64,000 nucleotides of DNA from Membranipora membranacea. Its lineage: Eukaryota; Bryozoa; Gymnolaemata; Cheilostomatida; Membraniporidae. Below are positions 36,441 through 50,700 of this stretch, piece by piece; positions within the stretch are counted from its first letter, which is position 1; each line of letters begins with the position of its first letter. A model generated the notes under the pieces. The model did no database searches. It was given only the letters and a program-made list of their open reading frames with translations, and had not been told where the DNA came from. Location: NCBI GenBank assembly GCA_914767715.1, contig OU612070.1, positions 21,004,025 through 21,068,024 of the forward strand, in the 5' to 3' direction. Position numbers and translations under genes: made by a program.

Positions 36441-39149
36441 TAATGGAGACCCGCAGAGACAAACGGACTTCAGATTTGAGACGAGCAGGAGTTGCTCCTC
36501 CTTATGAGGTATGTTAAAAGCAAATCTATTTTTTGACCCGAGCGAAAAAAAACCATGATACCCTCCCTTGGTATAATTTTTGAAATTTCGAGTCAGCGTA
36601 ATTACCAACCAGTTAATCGGAGGATCCCAATATTCTGCAGTTTGAATAAGGCCAGAAAGGGCTTGAAGTGGTCGGAGTTAGATAAGAATACAACAGAGTT
36701 TTAATTTTTCAATGCTGCCGTTTGGCATGTTTTTTTTGGCAAAAGTGGACGTCGTTAAAGTTGGCGCTGACGGAGAACGGAGACCCGCAGAGACAAACGG
36801 ACTTCAGATTTGAGACGAGCAGGAGTTGCTCCTCCTTATGAGGTAGGTTAAAAGCAAATCTATTTTTTGACCCGAGCGAAAAAAAACCATGATACCCTCC
36901 CTTGGTATAATTTTTGAAATTTCAAGTCAGCGTAATTACCAACCAGTTAATCGGAGGATCCCAATATTCTGCAGCTTGAATAAGGCCAATAAGGGCTTGA
37001 AGTGGTCGGAGTTAGATAAGAATCCTTCGAAGTTTTAATTTTTCAATGCTGCCGTTTGGCATGTTTTTTTTTGGCATAAGTGGACGTCGTTAAAGTTGGC
37101 GCTGACGGAGAACGGAGACCCGCAGAGACAAACGGACTTCAGATTTGAGACGAGCAGGAGTTGCTCCTCCTTATGAGGTAGGTTAAAAGCAAATCTCTTT
37201 TTTGACCCGAGCGAAAAAAAACCATGATACCCTCCCTTGGTATAATTTTTGAAATTTCGAGTCAGCGTAATTACCAACCAGTTAATCGGAGGATCCCAAT
37301 ATTCTGCAGTTTGAATAAGGCCAATAAGGGCTTGAAGTGGTCGGAGTTAGATAAGAATCCATCAGAGTTTTAATCTTTCAATGCTGCCGTTTGGCATGTT
37401 TTTTTTTGGCAGAAGTGGACGTCGTTAAAGTTGGCGCTGACGGAGAACGGAGACCCGCAGAGACAAACGGACTTCAGATTTCAGACGAGCAGGAGTTGCT
37501 CCTCCTTATGAGGTAGGTTAAAAGCAAATCTATTTTTTGACCCGAGCGAAAAAAAACCATGATACCCTCCCTTGATATAATTTTTGAAATTTCGAGTCAG
37601 CGTAATTACCAACCAGTTAATCGGAGGATCCCAATATTCTGCAGTTTGAATAAGGCCAGTAAGGGCTTGAAGTGGTCGGAGTTAGATAAGAATGCATCAG
37701 AGTTTTAATTTTTCAATTCTGCCGTTTGGCATGTTTTTATTTGGCAAAAGTGGACGTCGTTAAAGTTGGCGCTGACGGAGAACGGAGACCCGCAGAGACA
37801 AACGGACTTCAGATTTGAGACGAGCAGGAGTTGCTCCTCCTTATGAGGTAGGTTAAAAGCAAACCTATTTTTTGACCCGAGCGAAAAAAAACCATGATAC
37901 CCTCCCTTGGTATAATTTTTGAAATTTCAAGTCAGGGTAATTACCAACCAGTTAATCGGAGGATCCCAATATTCTGCAGTTTGAATAAGGCCAATAAGTG
38001 CTTGAAGTGGACGGAGTTAGATAAGAATCCAACAGAGTTTTAATTTTTCAATGCTGCCGTTTGGCATGTTTTTTTTTGGCAAAAGTGGACGTCGTTAAAG
38101 TTGGCGCTGACAGAGAACGGAGACCCGCAGAGACAAACGGACTTCAGATTTGAGACGAGCAGGAGTTGCTCCTCCTTATGAGGTAGGTTAAACGCAAATC
38201 TATTTTTTGACCCGAGCGAAAAAAAACCATGATACCCTCCCTTGGTATAATTTTTGAAATTTCAAGTCAGGATAATTACCAACCAGTTAATCGGAGGATC
38301 CCAATATTCTGCAGTTTGAATAAGGCCAATAAGGGCTTGAAGTGGACAGAGTTAGATAAGAATCCATCAGAGTTTTAATTTTTCAATGCTGCCGATTGGC
38401 ATGTTTTTTTTTGGCAAAAGTGGACGTCGTTAAAGTTGGCGCTGACGGAGACCCGCAGAGACAAACGGACTTCAGATTTGAGACGAGCAGGAGTTGCTCC
38501 TCCTTATGAGGTAGGTTAAAAGCAAATCTATTTTTTGACCCGAGCGAAAAAAAACCATGATACCCTCCCTTGGTATAATTTTTGAAATTTCAAGTCAGCG
38601 TAATTACCAACCAGTTAATCGGAGGATCCCAATATTCTGCAGTTTGAATAAGGCCAATAAGGGCTTGAAGTGGACGGAGTTAGATAAGAATCCAACAGAG
38701 TTTTAATTTTTCAATGCTGCCGTTTGGCATGTTTTTTTTTGGCAAAAGTGGACGTCGTTAAAGTTGGCGCTGACGGAGAACGGAGACCCGCAGAGACAGA
38801 CGGACTTCAGATTTGAGACGAGCAGGAGTTGCTCCTCCTTATGAGGTAGGTTAAAAGCAAATCTAGTTTTTGACCTGAGCGAAAAGAAACCATGATACCC
38901 TCCCTTGGTATAATTTTTGAAATTTCAAGTCAGCGTAATTACCAACCAGTTAATCGGAGGATCCCAATATTCTTCAGTTTGAATAAGGCCAATAAGGGCT
39001 TGAAGTGGACGGAGTTAGATAAGAATCCATCAGAGTTTTAATTTTTCAATGCTGCCATTTGGCATGTTTTTTTTTTGGCAAAAGTGGACGTCGTTAAAGT
39101 TGACGCTGACGGAGAACGGAGACCCGCAGAGACAAACGGACTTCAGATC

Positions 39150-40154
39150 TGAGACGAGCAGGAGTTGCTCCTCCTAGTGAGGTAGGTTAAAAGCAAATCT
39201 ATTTTTTGACCCGAGCGAAAAAAAACCATGATACCCTCCCTTGGTATAATTTTTGAAATTTCAAGTCAGCGTAATTACCAACCAGTTAATCGGAGGATCC
39301 CAATATTCTGCAGTTTGAATAAGGCCAATAAGGGCTTGAAGTGGACGGAGTTAGATAAGAATCCAACAGAGTTTTAATTTTTCAATGCTGCCGTTTGGCA
39401 TGTTTTTTTTTGGCAAAAGTGGACGTCGTTAAAGTTGGCGCTGACGGAGAACGGAGACCCGCAGAGACAAACGGACTTCAGATTTGAGACGAGCAGGAGT
39501 TGCTCCTCCTTATGAGGTAGGTTAAAAGCAAATCTATTTTTTGACCCGAGCGAAAAAAAACCATGATACCCTCCCGTGGTATAATTTTTGAAATTTCGAG
39601 TCAGCGTAATTACCAACCAGTGAATCGGAGGATCCCAATATTCTGCAGTTTGAATAAGGCCAATAAGGGCTTGAAGTGGACGGAGTTAGATAAGAATCCA
39701 ACAGAGTTTTAATCTTTCAATGCTGCCGTTTCGCATGTTTTTTTTTGGCAAAAGTGGACGTCGTTAAAGTTGGCGCTGACGGAGAACGGAGACCCGCAGA
39801 GACAAACGGACTTCAGATTTGAGACGAGCAGGAGTTGCTCCTCTTTATGAGGTAGGTTAAAAGCAAATCTATTTTTTGACCCGAGCGAAAAAAAACCATG
39901 ATACCCTCCCTTGGTATAATTTTTGAAATTTCGAGTCAGCGTAATTACCAACCAGTTAATCGGAGGATCCCAATATTCTGCAGTTTGAATAAGGCCAGTA
40001 AGGGCTTGAAGTGGTCGGAGTTAGATAAGAATGCATCAGAGTTTTAATTTTTCAATTCTGCCGTTTGGCATGTTTTTTTTTGGCAAAAGTGGACGTCGTT
40101 AAAGTTGGCGCTGACGGAGAACGGAGACCCGCAGAGACAAACGGACTTCAGATC
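39150..40154. repeat. Three-monomer duplication inside copy B, left member
   Basis: AGATCTGAGACG with CTCCTAGTGAGG at 39146 and again at 40151, CCCGTGGTATAA at 39574 and 40579, and GTTTCGCATG at 39729 and 40734 show a 1,005-bp tandem duplication. Copies A (34.13 kb) and C (45.17 kb) have one member only. Confidence 0.9.
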
Positions 40155-41160
40155 TGAGACGAGCAGGAGTTGCTCCTCCTAGTGAGGTAGGTTAAAAGCA
40201 AATCTATTTTTTGACCCGAGCGAAAAAAAACCATGATACCCTCCCTTGGTATAATTTTTGAAATTTCAAGTCAGCGTAATTACCAACCAGTTAATCGGAG
40301 GATCCCAATATTCTGCAGTTTGAATAAGGCCAATAAGGGCTTGAAGTGGACGGAGTTAGATAAGAATCCAACAGAGTTTTAATTTTTCAATGCTGCCGTT
40401 TGGCATGTTTTTTTTTGGCAAAAGTGGACGTCGTTAAAGTTGGCGCTGACGGAGAACGGAGACCCGCAGAGACAAACGGACTTCAGATTTGAGACGAGCA
40501 GGAGTTGCTCCTCCTTATGAGGTAGGTTAAAAGCAAATCTATTTTTTGACCCGAGCGAAAAAAAACCATGATACCCTCCCGTGGTATAATTTTTGAAATT
40601 TCGAGTCAGCGTAATTACCAACCAGTGAATCGGAGGATCCCAATATTCTGCAGTTTGAATAAGGCCAATAAGGGCTTGAAGTGGACGGAGTTAGATAAGA
40701 ATCCAACAGAGTTTTAATCTTTCAATGCTGCCGTTTCGCATGTTTTTTTTTGGCAAAAGTGGACGTCGTTAAAGTTGGCGCTGACGGAGAACGGAGACCC
40801 GCAGAGACAAACGGACTTCAGATTTGAGACGAGCAGGAGTTGCTCCTCTTTATGAGGTAGGTTAAAAGCAAATCTATTTTTTGACCCGAGCGAAAAAAAA
40901 CCATGATACCCTCCCTTGGTATAATTTTTGAAATTTCGAGTCAGCGTAATTACCAACCAGTTAATCGGAGGATCCCAATATTCTGCAGTTTGAATAAGGC
41001 CAGTAAGGGCTTGAAGTGGTCGGAGTTAGATAAGAATGCATCAGAGTTTTAATTTTTCAATTCTGCCGTTTGGCATGTTTTTTTTTGGCAAAAGTGGACG
41101 TCGTTAAAGTTGGCGCTGACGGAGAACGGAGACCCGCAGAGACAAACGGACTTCAGATTT
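40155..41160. repeat. Three-monomer duplication inside copy B, right member
   Basis: Identical by eye to the left member over most of its length. The right member leads into GACCCTAGCG and CAAATCAGGG as in copy A, so the original order resumes after it. Confidence 0.9.
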
Positions 41161-42459
41161 GAGACGAGCAGGAGTTGCTCCTCCTTATGAGGTAGGTTAA
41201 AAGCAAACCTATTTTTTGACCCTAGCGAAAAAAAACCATGATACCCTCCCTTGGTATAATTTTTGAAATTTCAAATCAGGGTAATTACCAACCAGTTAAT
41301 CGGAGGATCCCAATATTCTGCAGTTTGAATAAGGCCAATAAGGGCTTGAAGTGGACGGAGTTAGATAAGAATCCAACAGAGTTTTAATTTTTCAATGCTG
41401 CTGTTTGGCATGTTTTTTTTTGGCAAAAGTGGACGTCGTTAAAGTTGGCGCTGACGGAGAACGGAGACCCGCAGAGACAAACGGACTTCAGATTTGAGAC
41501 GAGCAGGAGTTGCTCCTCCTTATGAGGTAGGTTAAAAGCAAATCTATTTTTTGACCCGAGCGAAAAAAAACCATGATACCCTCCCTTGGTATAATTTTTC
41601 AAATTTCAAGTCAGCGTAATTATCAACCAGTTAATCGGAGGATCCCAATATTCTGCAGTTTGAATAAGGCCAATAAGGGCTTGAAGTGGACGGAGTTAGA
41701 TAAGAATCCAACAGAGTTTTAATTTTTCAATGCTGCCGTTTGGCATGTTTTTTTTTGGCAAAAGTGGACGTCGTTAAAGTTGGCGCTGACGGAGAACGGA
41801 GACCCGCAGAGACAATTGGACTTCAGATTAGAGACGAGCAGGAGTTGCTCCTCCTTATGAGGTAGGTTAAAAGCAAATCTATTTTTTGACCCGGGCGAAA
41901 AAAAACCATGGTACCCTGCCTTGGTATAATTTTTGAAATTTCAAGTCAGCGTAATTACCAACCAGTTAATTGGAGGATCCCAATATTCTGCAGTTTGAAA
42001 AAGGCCAATAAGGGCTTGAAGTGGTCGGAGTTAGATAAGAATCCAACAGAGTTTTAATTTTTCGATGCTGCCGTTTGGCATGTTTTTTTTGGCAAAAGTG
42101 GACGTCGTTAAAGTTGGCGCTGACGGATAATGGAGACCCGCAGAGACAAACGGACTTCAGATTTGAGACGAGCAGGAGTTGCTCCTCCTTATGAGGTAGG
42201 TTAAAAGCAAATCTATTTTTTGACCCGGGCGAAAAAAAACCATGATACCCTCCCTTGGTATAATTTTTGAAATTTCAAGTCAGCGTAATTACCAACCAGT
42301 TAATCGGAGGATCCCAATATTCTGCAGTTTGAATAAGGCCAATAAGGGCTTGAAGTGGTCGGAGTTAGATAAGAATCCAACAGAGTTTTAATTTTTCAAT
42401 GCTGCCGTTTGGCATGTTTTTTTTTGGCAAAAGTGGACGTCGTTAAAGTTGGCGCTGAC

Positions 42460-45400
42460 GGATAATGGAGACCCGCAGAGACAAACGGACTTCAGATTTG
42501 AGACGAGCAGGAGTTGCTCCTCCTTATGAGGTATGTTAAAAGCAAATCTATTTTTTGACCCGAGCGAAAAAAAACCATGATACCCTCCCTTGGTATAATT
42601 TTTGAAATTTCGAGTCAGCGTAATTACCAACCAGTTAATCGGAGGATCCCAATATTCTGCAGTTTGAATAAGGCCAGAAAGGGCTTGAAGTGGTCGGAGT
42701 TAGATAAGAATACAACAGAGTTTTAATTTTTCAATGCTGCCGTTTGGCATGTTTTTTTTGGCAAAAGTGGACGTCGTTAAAGTTGGCGCTGACGGAGAAC
42801 GGAGACCCGCAGAGACAAACGGACTTCAGATTTGAGACGAGCAGGAGTTGCTCCTCCTTATGAGGTAGGTTAAAAGCAAATCTATTTTTTGACCCGAGCG
42901 AAAAAAAACCATGATACCCTCCCTTGGTATAATTTTTGAAATTTCAAGTCAGCGTAATTACCAACCAGTTAATCGGAGGATCCCAATATTCTGCAGCTTG
43001 AATAAGGCCAATAAGGGCTTGAAGTGGTCGGAGTTAGATAAGAATCCTTCGAAGTTTTAATTTTTCAATGCTGCCGTTTGGCATGTTTTTTTTTGGCAAA
43101 AGTGGACGTCGTTAAAGTTGGCGCTGACGGAGAACGGAGACCCGCAGAGACAAACGGACTTCAGATTTGAGACGAGCAGGAGTTGCTCCTCCTTATGAGG
43201 TAGGTTAAAAGCAAATCTCTTTTTTGACCCGAGCGAAAAAAAACCATGATACCCTCCCTTGGTATAATTTTTGAAATTTCGAGTCAGCGTAATTACCAAC
43301 CAGTTAATCGGAGGATCCCAATATTCTGCAGTTTGAATAAGGCCAATAAGGGCTTGAAGTGGTCGGAGTTAGATAAGAATCCATCAGAGTTTTAATCTTT
43401 CAATGCTGCCGTTTGGCATGTTTTTTTTTGGCAGAAGTGGACGTCGTTAAAGTTGGCGCTGACGGAGAACGGAGACCCGCAGAGACAAACGGACTTCAGA
43501 TTTCAGACGAGCAGGAGTTGCTCCTCCTTATGAGGTAGGTTAAAAGCAAATCTATTTTTTGACCCGAGCGAAAAAAAACCATGATACCCTCCCTTGATAT
43601 AATTTTTGAAATTTCGAGTCAGCGTAATTACCAACCAGTTAATCGGAGGATCCCAATATTCTGCAGTTTGAATAAGGCCAGTAAGGGCTTGAAGTGGTCG
43701 GAGTTAGATAAGAATGCATCAGAGTTTTAATTTTTCAATTCTGCCGTTTGGCATGTTTTTATTTGGCAAAAGTGGACGTCGTTAAAGTTGGCGCTGACGG
43801 AGAACGGAGACCCGCAGAGACAAACGGACTTCAGATTTGAGACGAGCAGGAGTTGCTCCTCCTTATGAGGTAGGTTAAAAGCAAACCTATTTTTTGACCC
43901 GAGCGAAAAAAAACCATGATACCCTCCCTTGGTATAATTTTTGAAATTTCAAGTCAGGGTAATTACCAACCAGTTAATCGGAGGATCCCAATATTCTGCA
44001 GTTTGAATAAGGCCAATAAGTGCTTGAAGTGGACGGAGTTAGATAAGAATCCAACAGAGTTTTAATTTTTCAATGCTGCCGTTTGGCATGTTTTTTTTTG
44101 GCAAAAGTGGACGTCGTTAAAGTTGGCGCTGACAGAGAACGGAGACCCGCAGAGACAAACGGACTTCAGATTTGAGACGAGCAGGAGTTGCTCCTCCTTA
44201 TGAGGTAGGTTAAACGCAAATCTATTTTTTGACCCGAGCGAAAAAAAACCATGATACCCTCCCTTGGTATAATTTTTGAAATTTCAAGTCAGGATAATTA
44301 CCAACCAGTTAATCGGAGGATCCCAATATTCTGCAGTTTGAATAAGGCCAATAAGGGCTTGAAGTGGACAGAGTTAGATAAGAATCCATCAGAGTTTTAA
44401 TTTTTCAATGCTGCCGATTGGCATGTTTTTTTTTGGCAAAAGTGGACGTCGTTAAAGTTGGCGCTGACGGAGACCCGCAGAGACAAACGGACTTCAGATT
44501 TGAGACGAGCAGGAGTTGCTCCTCCTTATGAGGTAGGTTAAAAGCAAATCTATTTTTTGACCCGAGCGAAAAAAAACCATGATACCCTCCCTTGGTATAA
44601 TTTTTGAAATTTCAAGTCAGCGTAATTACCAACCAGTTAATCGGAGGATCCCAATATTCTGCAGTTTGAATAAGGCCAATAAGGGCTTGAAGTGGACGGA
44701 GTTAGATAAGAATCCAACAGAGTTTTAATTTTTCAATGCTGCCGTTTGGCATGTTTTTTTTTGGCAAAAGTGGACGTCGTTAAAGTTGGCGCTGACGGAG
44801 AACGGAGACCCGCAGAGACAGACGGACTTCAGATTTGAGACGAGCAGGAGTTGCTCCTCCTTATGAGGTAGGTTAAAAGCAAATCTAGTTTTTGACCTGA
44901 GCGAAAAGAAACCATGATACCCTCCCTTGGTATAATTTTTGAAATTTCAAGTCAGCGTAATTACCAACCAGTTAATCGGAGGATCCCAATATTCTTCAGT
45001 TTGAATAAGGCCAATAAGGGCTTGAAGTGGACGGAGTTAGATAAGAATCCATCAGAGTTTTAATTTTTCAATGCTGCCATTTGGCATGTTTTTTTTTTGG
45101 CAAAAGTGGACGTCGTTAAAGTTGACGCTGACGGAGAACGGAGACCCGCAGAGACAAACGGACTTCAGATCTGAGACGAGCAGGAGTTGCTCCTCCTAGT
45201 GAGGTAGGTTAAAAGCAAATCTATTTTTTGACCCGAGCGAAAAAAAACCATGATACCCTCCCTTGGTATAATTTTTGAAATTTCAAGTCAGCGTAATTAC
45301 CAACCAGTTAATCGGAGGATCCCAATATTCTGCAGTTTGAATAAGGCCAATAAGGGCTTGAAGTGGACGGAGTTAGATAAGAATCCAACAGAGTTTTAAT

Positions 45401-46280
45401 TTTTCAATGCTGCCGTTTGGCATGTTTTTTTTTGGCAAAAGTGGACGTCGTTAAAGTTGGCGCTGACGGAGAACGGAGACCCGCAGAGACAAACGGACTT
45501 CAGATTTGAGACGAGCAGGAGTTGCTCCTCCTTATGAGGTAGGTTAAAAGCAAATCTATTTTTTGACCCGAGCGAAAAAAAACCATGATACCCTCCCGTG
45601 GTATAATTTTTGAAATTTCGAGTCAGCGTAATTACCAACCAGTGAATCGGAGGATCCCAATATTCTGCAGTTTGAATAAGGCCAATAAGGGCTTGAAGTG
45701 GACGGAGTTAGATAAGAATCCAACAGAGTTTTAATCTTTCAATGCTGCCGTTTCGCATGTTTTTTTTTGGCAAAAGTGGACGTCGTTAAAGTTGGCGCTG
45801 ACGGAGAACGGAGACCCGCAGAGACAAACGGACTTCAGATTTGAGACGAGCAGGAGTTGCTCCTCTTTATGAGGTAGGTTAAAAGCAAATCTATTTTTTG
45901 ACCCGAGCGAAAAAAAACCATGATACCCTCCCTTGGTATAATTTTTGAAATTTCGAGTCAGCGTAATTACCAACCAGTTAATCGGAGGATCCCAATATTC
46001 TGCAGTTTGAATAAGGCCAGTAAGGGCTTGAAGTGGTCGGAGTTAGATAAGAATGCATCAGAGTTTTAATTTTTCAATTCTGCCGTTTGGCATGTTTTTT
46101 TTTGGCAAAAGTGGACGTCGTTAAAGTTGGCGCTGACGGAGAACGGAGACCCGCAGAGACAAACGGACTTCAGATTTGAGACGAGCAGGAGTTGCTCCTC
46201 CTTATGAGGTAGGTTAAAAGCAAATCTATTTTTTGACCCGAGCGAAAAAAAACCATGATACCCTCCCTTGGTATAATTTT
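42460..46280. repeat. Fifteen-monomer higher-order repeat, copy C (truncated)
   Basis: Follows copy B with the same order of monomer types but without the three-monomer insertion. After the AATGCATCAGAG/CAATTCTGCC monomer (46.06 kb) it skips the CCCTAGCG monomer found in A and B. It joins instead to the TTTTTCAAATTTC/AATTATCAACC monomer. From there the array continues in a five-monomer register. Confidence 0.85.
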
Positions 46281-47732
46281 TCAAATTTCAAGTCAGCGTA
46301 ATTATCAACCAGTTAATCGGAGGATCCCAATATTCTGCAGTTTGAATAAGGCCAATAAGGGCTTGAAGTGGACGGAGTTAGATAAGAATCCAACAGAGTT
46401 TTAATTTTTCAATGCTGCCGTTTGGCATGTTTTTTTTTGGCAAAAGTGGACGTCGTTAAAGTTGGCGCTGACGGAGAACGGAGACCCGCAGAGACAAACG
46501 GACTTCAGATTTGAGACGAGCAGGAGTTGCTCCTCCTTATGAGATAGGTTAAAAGCAAATCTATTTTTTGACCCGAGCGAAAAAAAACCATGATACCCTC
46601 CCTTGGTATAATTTTTGAAATTTCAAGTCAGCGTAATTACCAACCAGTTAATCGGAGGATCCCAATATTCTGCAGTTTGAATAAGGCCAATAAGGGCTTG
46701 AAGTGGTCGGAGTTAGATAAGAATCCATCAGAGTTTTAATCTTTCAATGCTGCCGTTTGGCATGTTTTTTTTTGGCAAAAGTGGACGTCGTTAAAGTTGG
46801 CGCTGACAGAGAACGGAGACCCGCAGAGACAAACGGACTTCAGATTTGAGACGAGCAGGAGTTGCTCCTCCTTATGAGGTAGGTTAAAAGCAAACCTATT
46901 TTTTGACCCGAGCGAAAAAAAACCATGATACCCTCCCTTGGTATAATTTTTGAAATTTCAAGTCACGTAATTACCAACCAGTTAATCGGAGGATCCCAAT
47001 ATTCTGCAGTTTGAATAAGGCCAATAAGGGCTTGAAGTGGTCGGAGTTAGATAAGAATCCATCAGAGTTTTAATTTTTCAATGCTGCCGTTTGGCATGTT
47101 TTTTTTTGGCAAAAGTGGACGTCGTTAAAGTTGGCGCTGACGGAGACCCGCAGAGACAAACGAACTTCAGATTTGAGACGAGCGGGAGTTGCTCCTCCTT
47201 ATGAGGTAGGTTGAAAGCAAATCTATTTTTTGACCCGAGCGAAAAAAAACCATGATACCCTCCCTTGGTATAATTTTTGAAATTTCAAGTCAGCGTAATT
47301 ACCAACCAGTTAATCGGAGGATCCCACTATTCTGCAGTTTGAATAAGGCCAATAAGGGCTTGAAGTGGACGGAATTAGAAAAGAATCCAACAGAGTTTTA
47401 ATTTTTCAATGCTGCCGTTTGGCATGTTTTTTTTTGGCAAAAGTGGACGTCGTTAAAGTTGGCGCTGACGGAGAACGGAGACCCGCAGAGACAAACGGAC
47501 TTCAGATTTGAGACGAGCAGGAGTTGCTCCTCTTTATGAGGTAGGTTAAAAGCAAATCTATTTTTTGACCCGAGCGAAAAAAAACCATGATACCCTCCCT
47601 TGGTATAATTTTTGAAATTTCGAGTCAGCGTAATTACCAACCAGTTAATCGGAGGATCCCAATATTCTGCAGTTTGAATAAGGCCAGTAAGGGCTTGAAG
47701 TGGTCGGAGTTAGATAAGAATGCATCAGAGTT
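46066..47732. repeat. Five-monomer higher-order unit (1,667 bp), right-domain copy 1
   Basis: Markers repeated at +1,667 bp: GAGATAGGTT (46541/48208), TTTTTCAAATTTC with AATTATCAACC, the 1-bp loss AAGTCACGTAA (46960/48627), the 7-bp deletion with ACAAACGAACTTC and GAGCGGGAG, GGTTGAAAGC, and CCCACTATTCTG (about 47325/48991). Confidence 0.85.
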
Positions 47733-50700
47733 TTAATTTTTCAATTCTGCCGTTTGGCATGTTTTTTTTTGGCAAAAGTGGACGTCGTTAAAGTTGGCGC
47801 TGACGGAGAACGGAGACCCGCAGAGACAAACGGACTTCAGATTTGAGACGAGCAGGAGTTGCTCCTCCTTATGAGGTAGGTTAAAAGCAAATCTATTTTT
47901 TGACCCGAGCGAAAAAAAACCATGATACCCTCCCTTGGTATAATTTTTCAAATTTCAAGTCAGCGTAATTATCAACCAGTTAATCGGAGGATCCCAATAT
48001 TCTGCAGTTTGAATAAGGCCAATAAGGGCTTGAAGTGGACGGAGTTAGATAAGAATCCAACAGAGTTTTAATTTTTCAATGCTGCCGTTTGGCATGTTTT
48101 TTTTTGGCAAAAGTGGACGTCGTTAAAGTTGGCGCTGACGGAGAACGGAGACCCGCAGAGACAAACGGACTTCAGATTTGAGACGAGCAGGAGTTGCTCC
48201 TCCTTATGAGATAGGTTAAAAGCAAATCTATTTTTTGACCCGAGCGAAAAAAAACCATGATACCCTCCCTTGGTATAATTTTTGAAATTTCAAGTCAGCG
48301 TAATTACCAACCAGTTAATCGGAGGATCCCAATATTCTGCAGTTTGAATAAGGCCAATAAGGGCTTGAAGTGGTCGGAGTTAGATAAGAATCCATCAGAG
48401 TTTTAATCTTTCAATGCTGCCGTTTGGCATGTTTTTTTTTGGCAAAAGTGGACGTCGTTAAAGTTGGCGCTGACAGAGAACGGAGACCCGCAGAGACAAA
48501 CGGACTTCAGATTTGAGACGAGCAGGAGTTGCTCCTCCTTATGAGGTAGGTTAAAAGCAAACCTATTTTTTGACCCGAGCGAAAAAAAACCATGATACCC
48601 TCCCTTGGTATAATTTTTGAAATTTCAAGTCACGTAATTACCAACCAGTTAATCGGAGGATCCCAATATTCTGCAGTTTGAATAAGGCCAATAAGGGCTT
48701 GAAGTGGTCGGAGTTAGATAAGAATCCATCAGAGTTTTAATTTTTCAATGCTGCCGTTTGGCATGTTTTTTTTTGGCAAAAGTGGACGTCGTTAAAGTTG
48801 GCGCTGACGGAGACCCGCAGAGACAAACGAACTTCAGATTTGAGACGAGCGGGAGTTGCTCCTCCTTATGAGGTAGGTTGAAAGCAAATCTATTTTTTGA
48901 CCCGAGCGAAAAAAAACCATGATACCCTCCCTTGGTATAATTTTTGAAATTTCAAGTCAGCGTAATTACCAACCAGTTAATCGGAGGATCCCACTATTCT
49001 GCAGTTTGAATAAGGCCAATAAGGGCTTGAAGTGGACGGAATTAGAAAAGAATCCAACAGAGTTTTAATTTTTCAATGCTGCCGTTTGGCATGTTTTTTT
49101 TTGGCAAAAGTGGACGTCGTTAAAGTTGGCGCTGACGGAGAACGGAGACCCGCAGAGACAAACGGACTTCAGATTTGAGACGAGCAGGAGTTGCTCCTCC
49201 TTATGAGGTAGGTTAAAGCAAATCTAGTTTTTGACCTGAGCGAAAAAAAACCATGATACCCTCCCTTGGTATAATTTTTGAAATTTTAAGTCAGCGTAAT
49301 TACCAACCAGTTAATCGGAGGATCCCAATATTCTGCAGTTTGAATAAGGCCAATAAGGGCTTGAAGTGGTCGGAGCTAGATAAGAATCCAACAGAGTTTT
49401 AATTTTTCAATGCTGCCGTTTGGCATGTATTTTTTTTGGCAAAAGTGGACGTCGTGAAAGTTGGCGCTGACGGAGAACGGAGACCCGCAGAGACACACGG
49501 ACTTCAGATTTGAGACGAGCAGGAGTTGCTCCTCCTTATGAGGTAGGTTAAAAGCAAATCTATTTTTTGACCCGAGCGAAAAAAATCCATGATACCCTCC
49601 CTTGGTATAATTTTTGAAATTTCAAGTCAGCGTAATTACCAACCAGTTAATCGGAGGATCCCAATATTCTGCAGTTTGAATAAGGCCAATAAGGGCTTGA
49701 AGTGGTCGGAGTTAGAAGAGAATCCAACAGAGTTTTAATTTTTCAATGCTGCCGTTTGTCATGTTTTTTTTTGGCAAAAGTGGACGTCGTTAAAGTTGGC
49801 GCTGACGGAGAACGGAGACCCGCAGAGACAAACGGACTTCAGATTTGAGACGAGCAGGAGTTGCTCCTCCTTATGAGGTAGGTTAAAATCAAATCTATTT
49901 TTTGACCCGAGCGAAAAAAAACCATGATACCCTCCCTTGGTATAATTTTTGAAATTGCAAGTCAGCGTAATTACCAACCAGTTAATCGGAGGATCCCAAT
50001 ATTCTGCAGTTTGAATAAGGCCAATAAGGGCTTGAAGTGGACGGAGTTAGATAAGAATCCAACAGAGTTTTTATTTTTCAATGCTGCCGTTTGGCATGTT
50101 TTTTTTTGCAAAAGTGGACTTCGTTAAAGTTGGCGCTGACGGAGAACGGAAACCCGCAGAGATAAACGGACTTCAGATTTGAGACGAGCAGGAGTTGCTC
50201 CTCCTTATGAGGTAGGTTAAAAGCAAATCTATTTTTTGACCCGAGCGAAAAAAAACCATGATACCCTCCCTTGGTATAATTTTTGAAATTTCAAGTCACG
50301 TAATTACCAACCAGTTAATCGGAGGATCCCAATATTCTGCAGTTTGAATAAGGCCAATAAGGGCTTGAAGTGGTCGGAGTTAGATAAGAATCCATCAGAG
50401 TTTTAATTTTTCAATGCTGCCGTTTGGCATGTTTTTTTTTGGCAAAAGTGGACGTCGTTAAAGTTGGCGCTGACGGAGACCCGCAGAGACAAACGAACTT
50501 CAGATTTGAGACGAGCGGGAGTTGCTCCTCCTTATGAGGTAGGTTAAAAGCAAATCTATTTTTTGACCCGAGCGAAAAAAAACCATGATACCCTCCCTTG
50601 GTATAATTTTTGAAATTTCAAGTCAGCGTAATTACCAACCAGTTAATCGGAGGATCCCACTATTCTGCAGTTTGAATAAGGCCAATAAGGGCTTGAAGCG

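Larger units (their letters stand above)
36440..42460. repeat. Fifteen-monomer higher-order repeat, copy B, enlarged to 18 monomers
   Basis: Copy B equals copy A plus exactly three monomers: the set CTCCTAGTGAGG, CCCGTGGTATAA, GTTTCGCATG occurs twice, 1,005 bp apart (39.15-40.15 and 40.15-41.15 kb). B-to-C offset is therefore 6,022 bp, that is 5,017 + 1,005. Private differences from A include GGCATAAGTGG near 37073. Confidence 0.9.
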
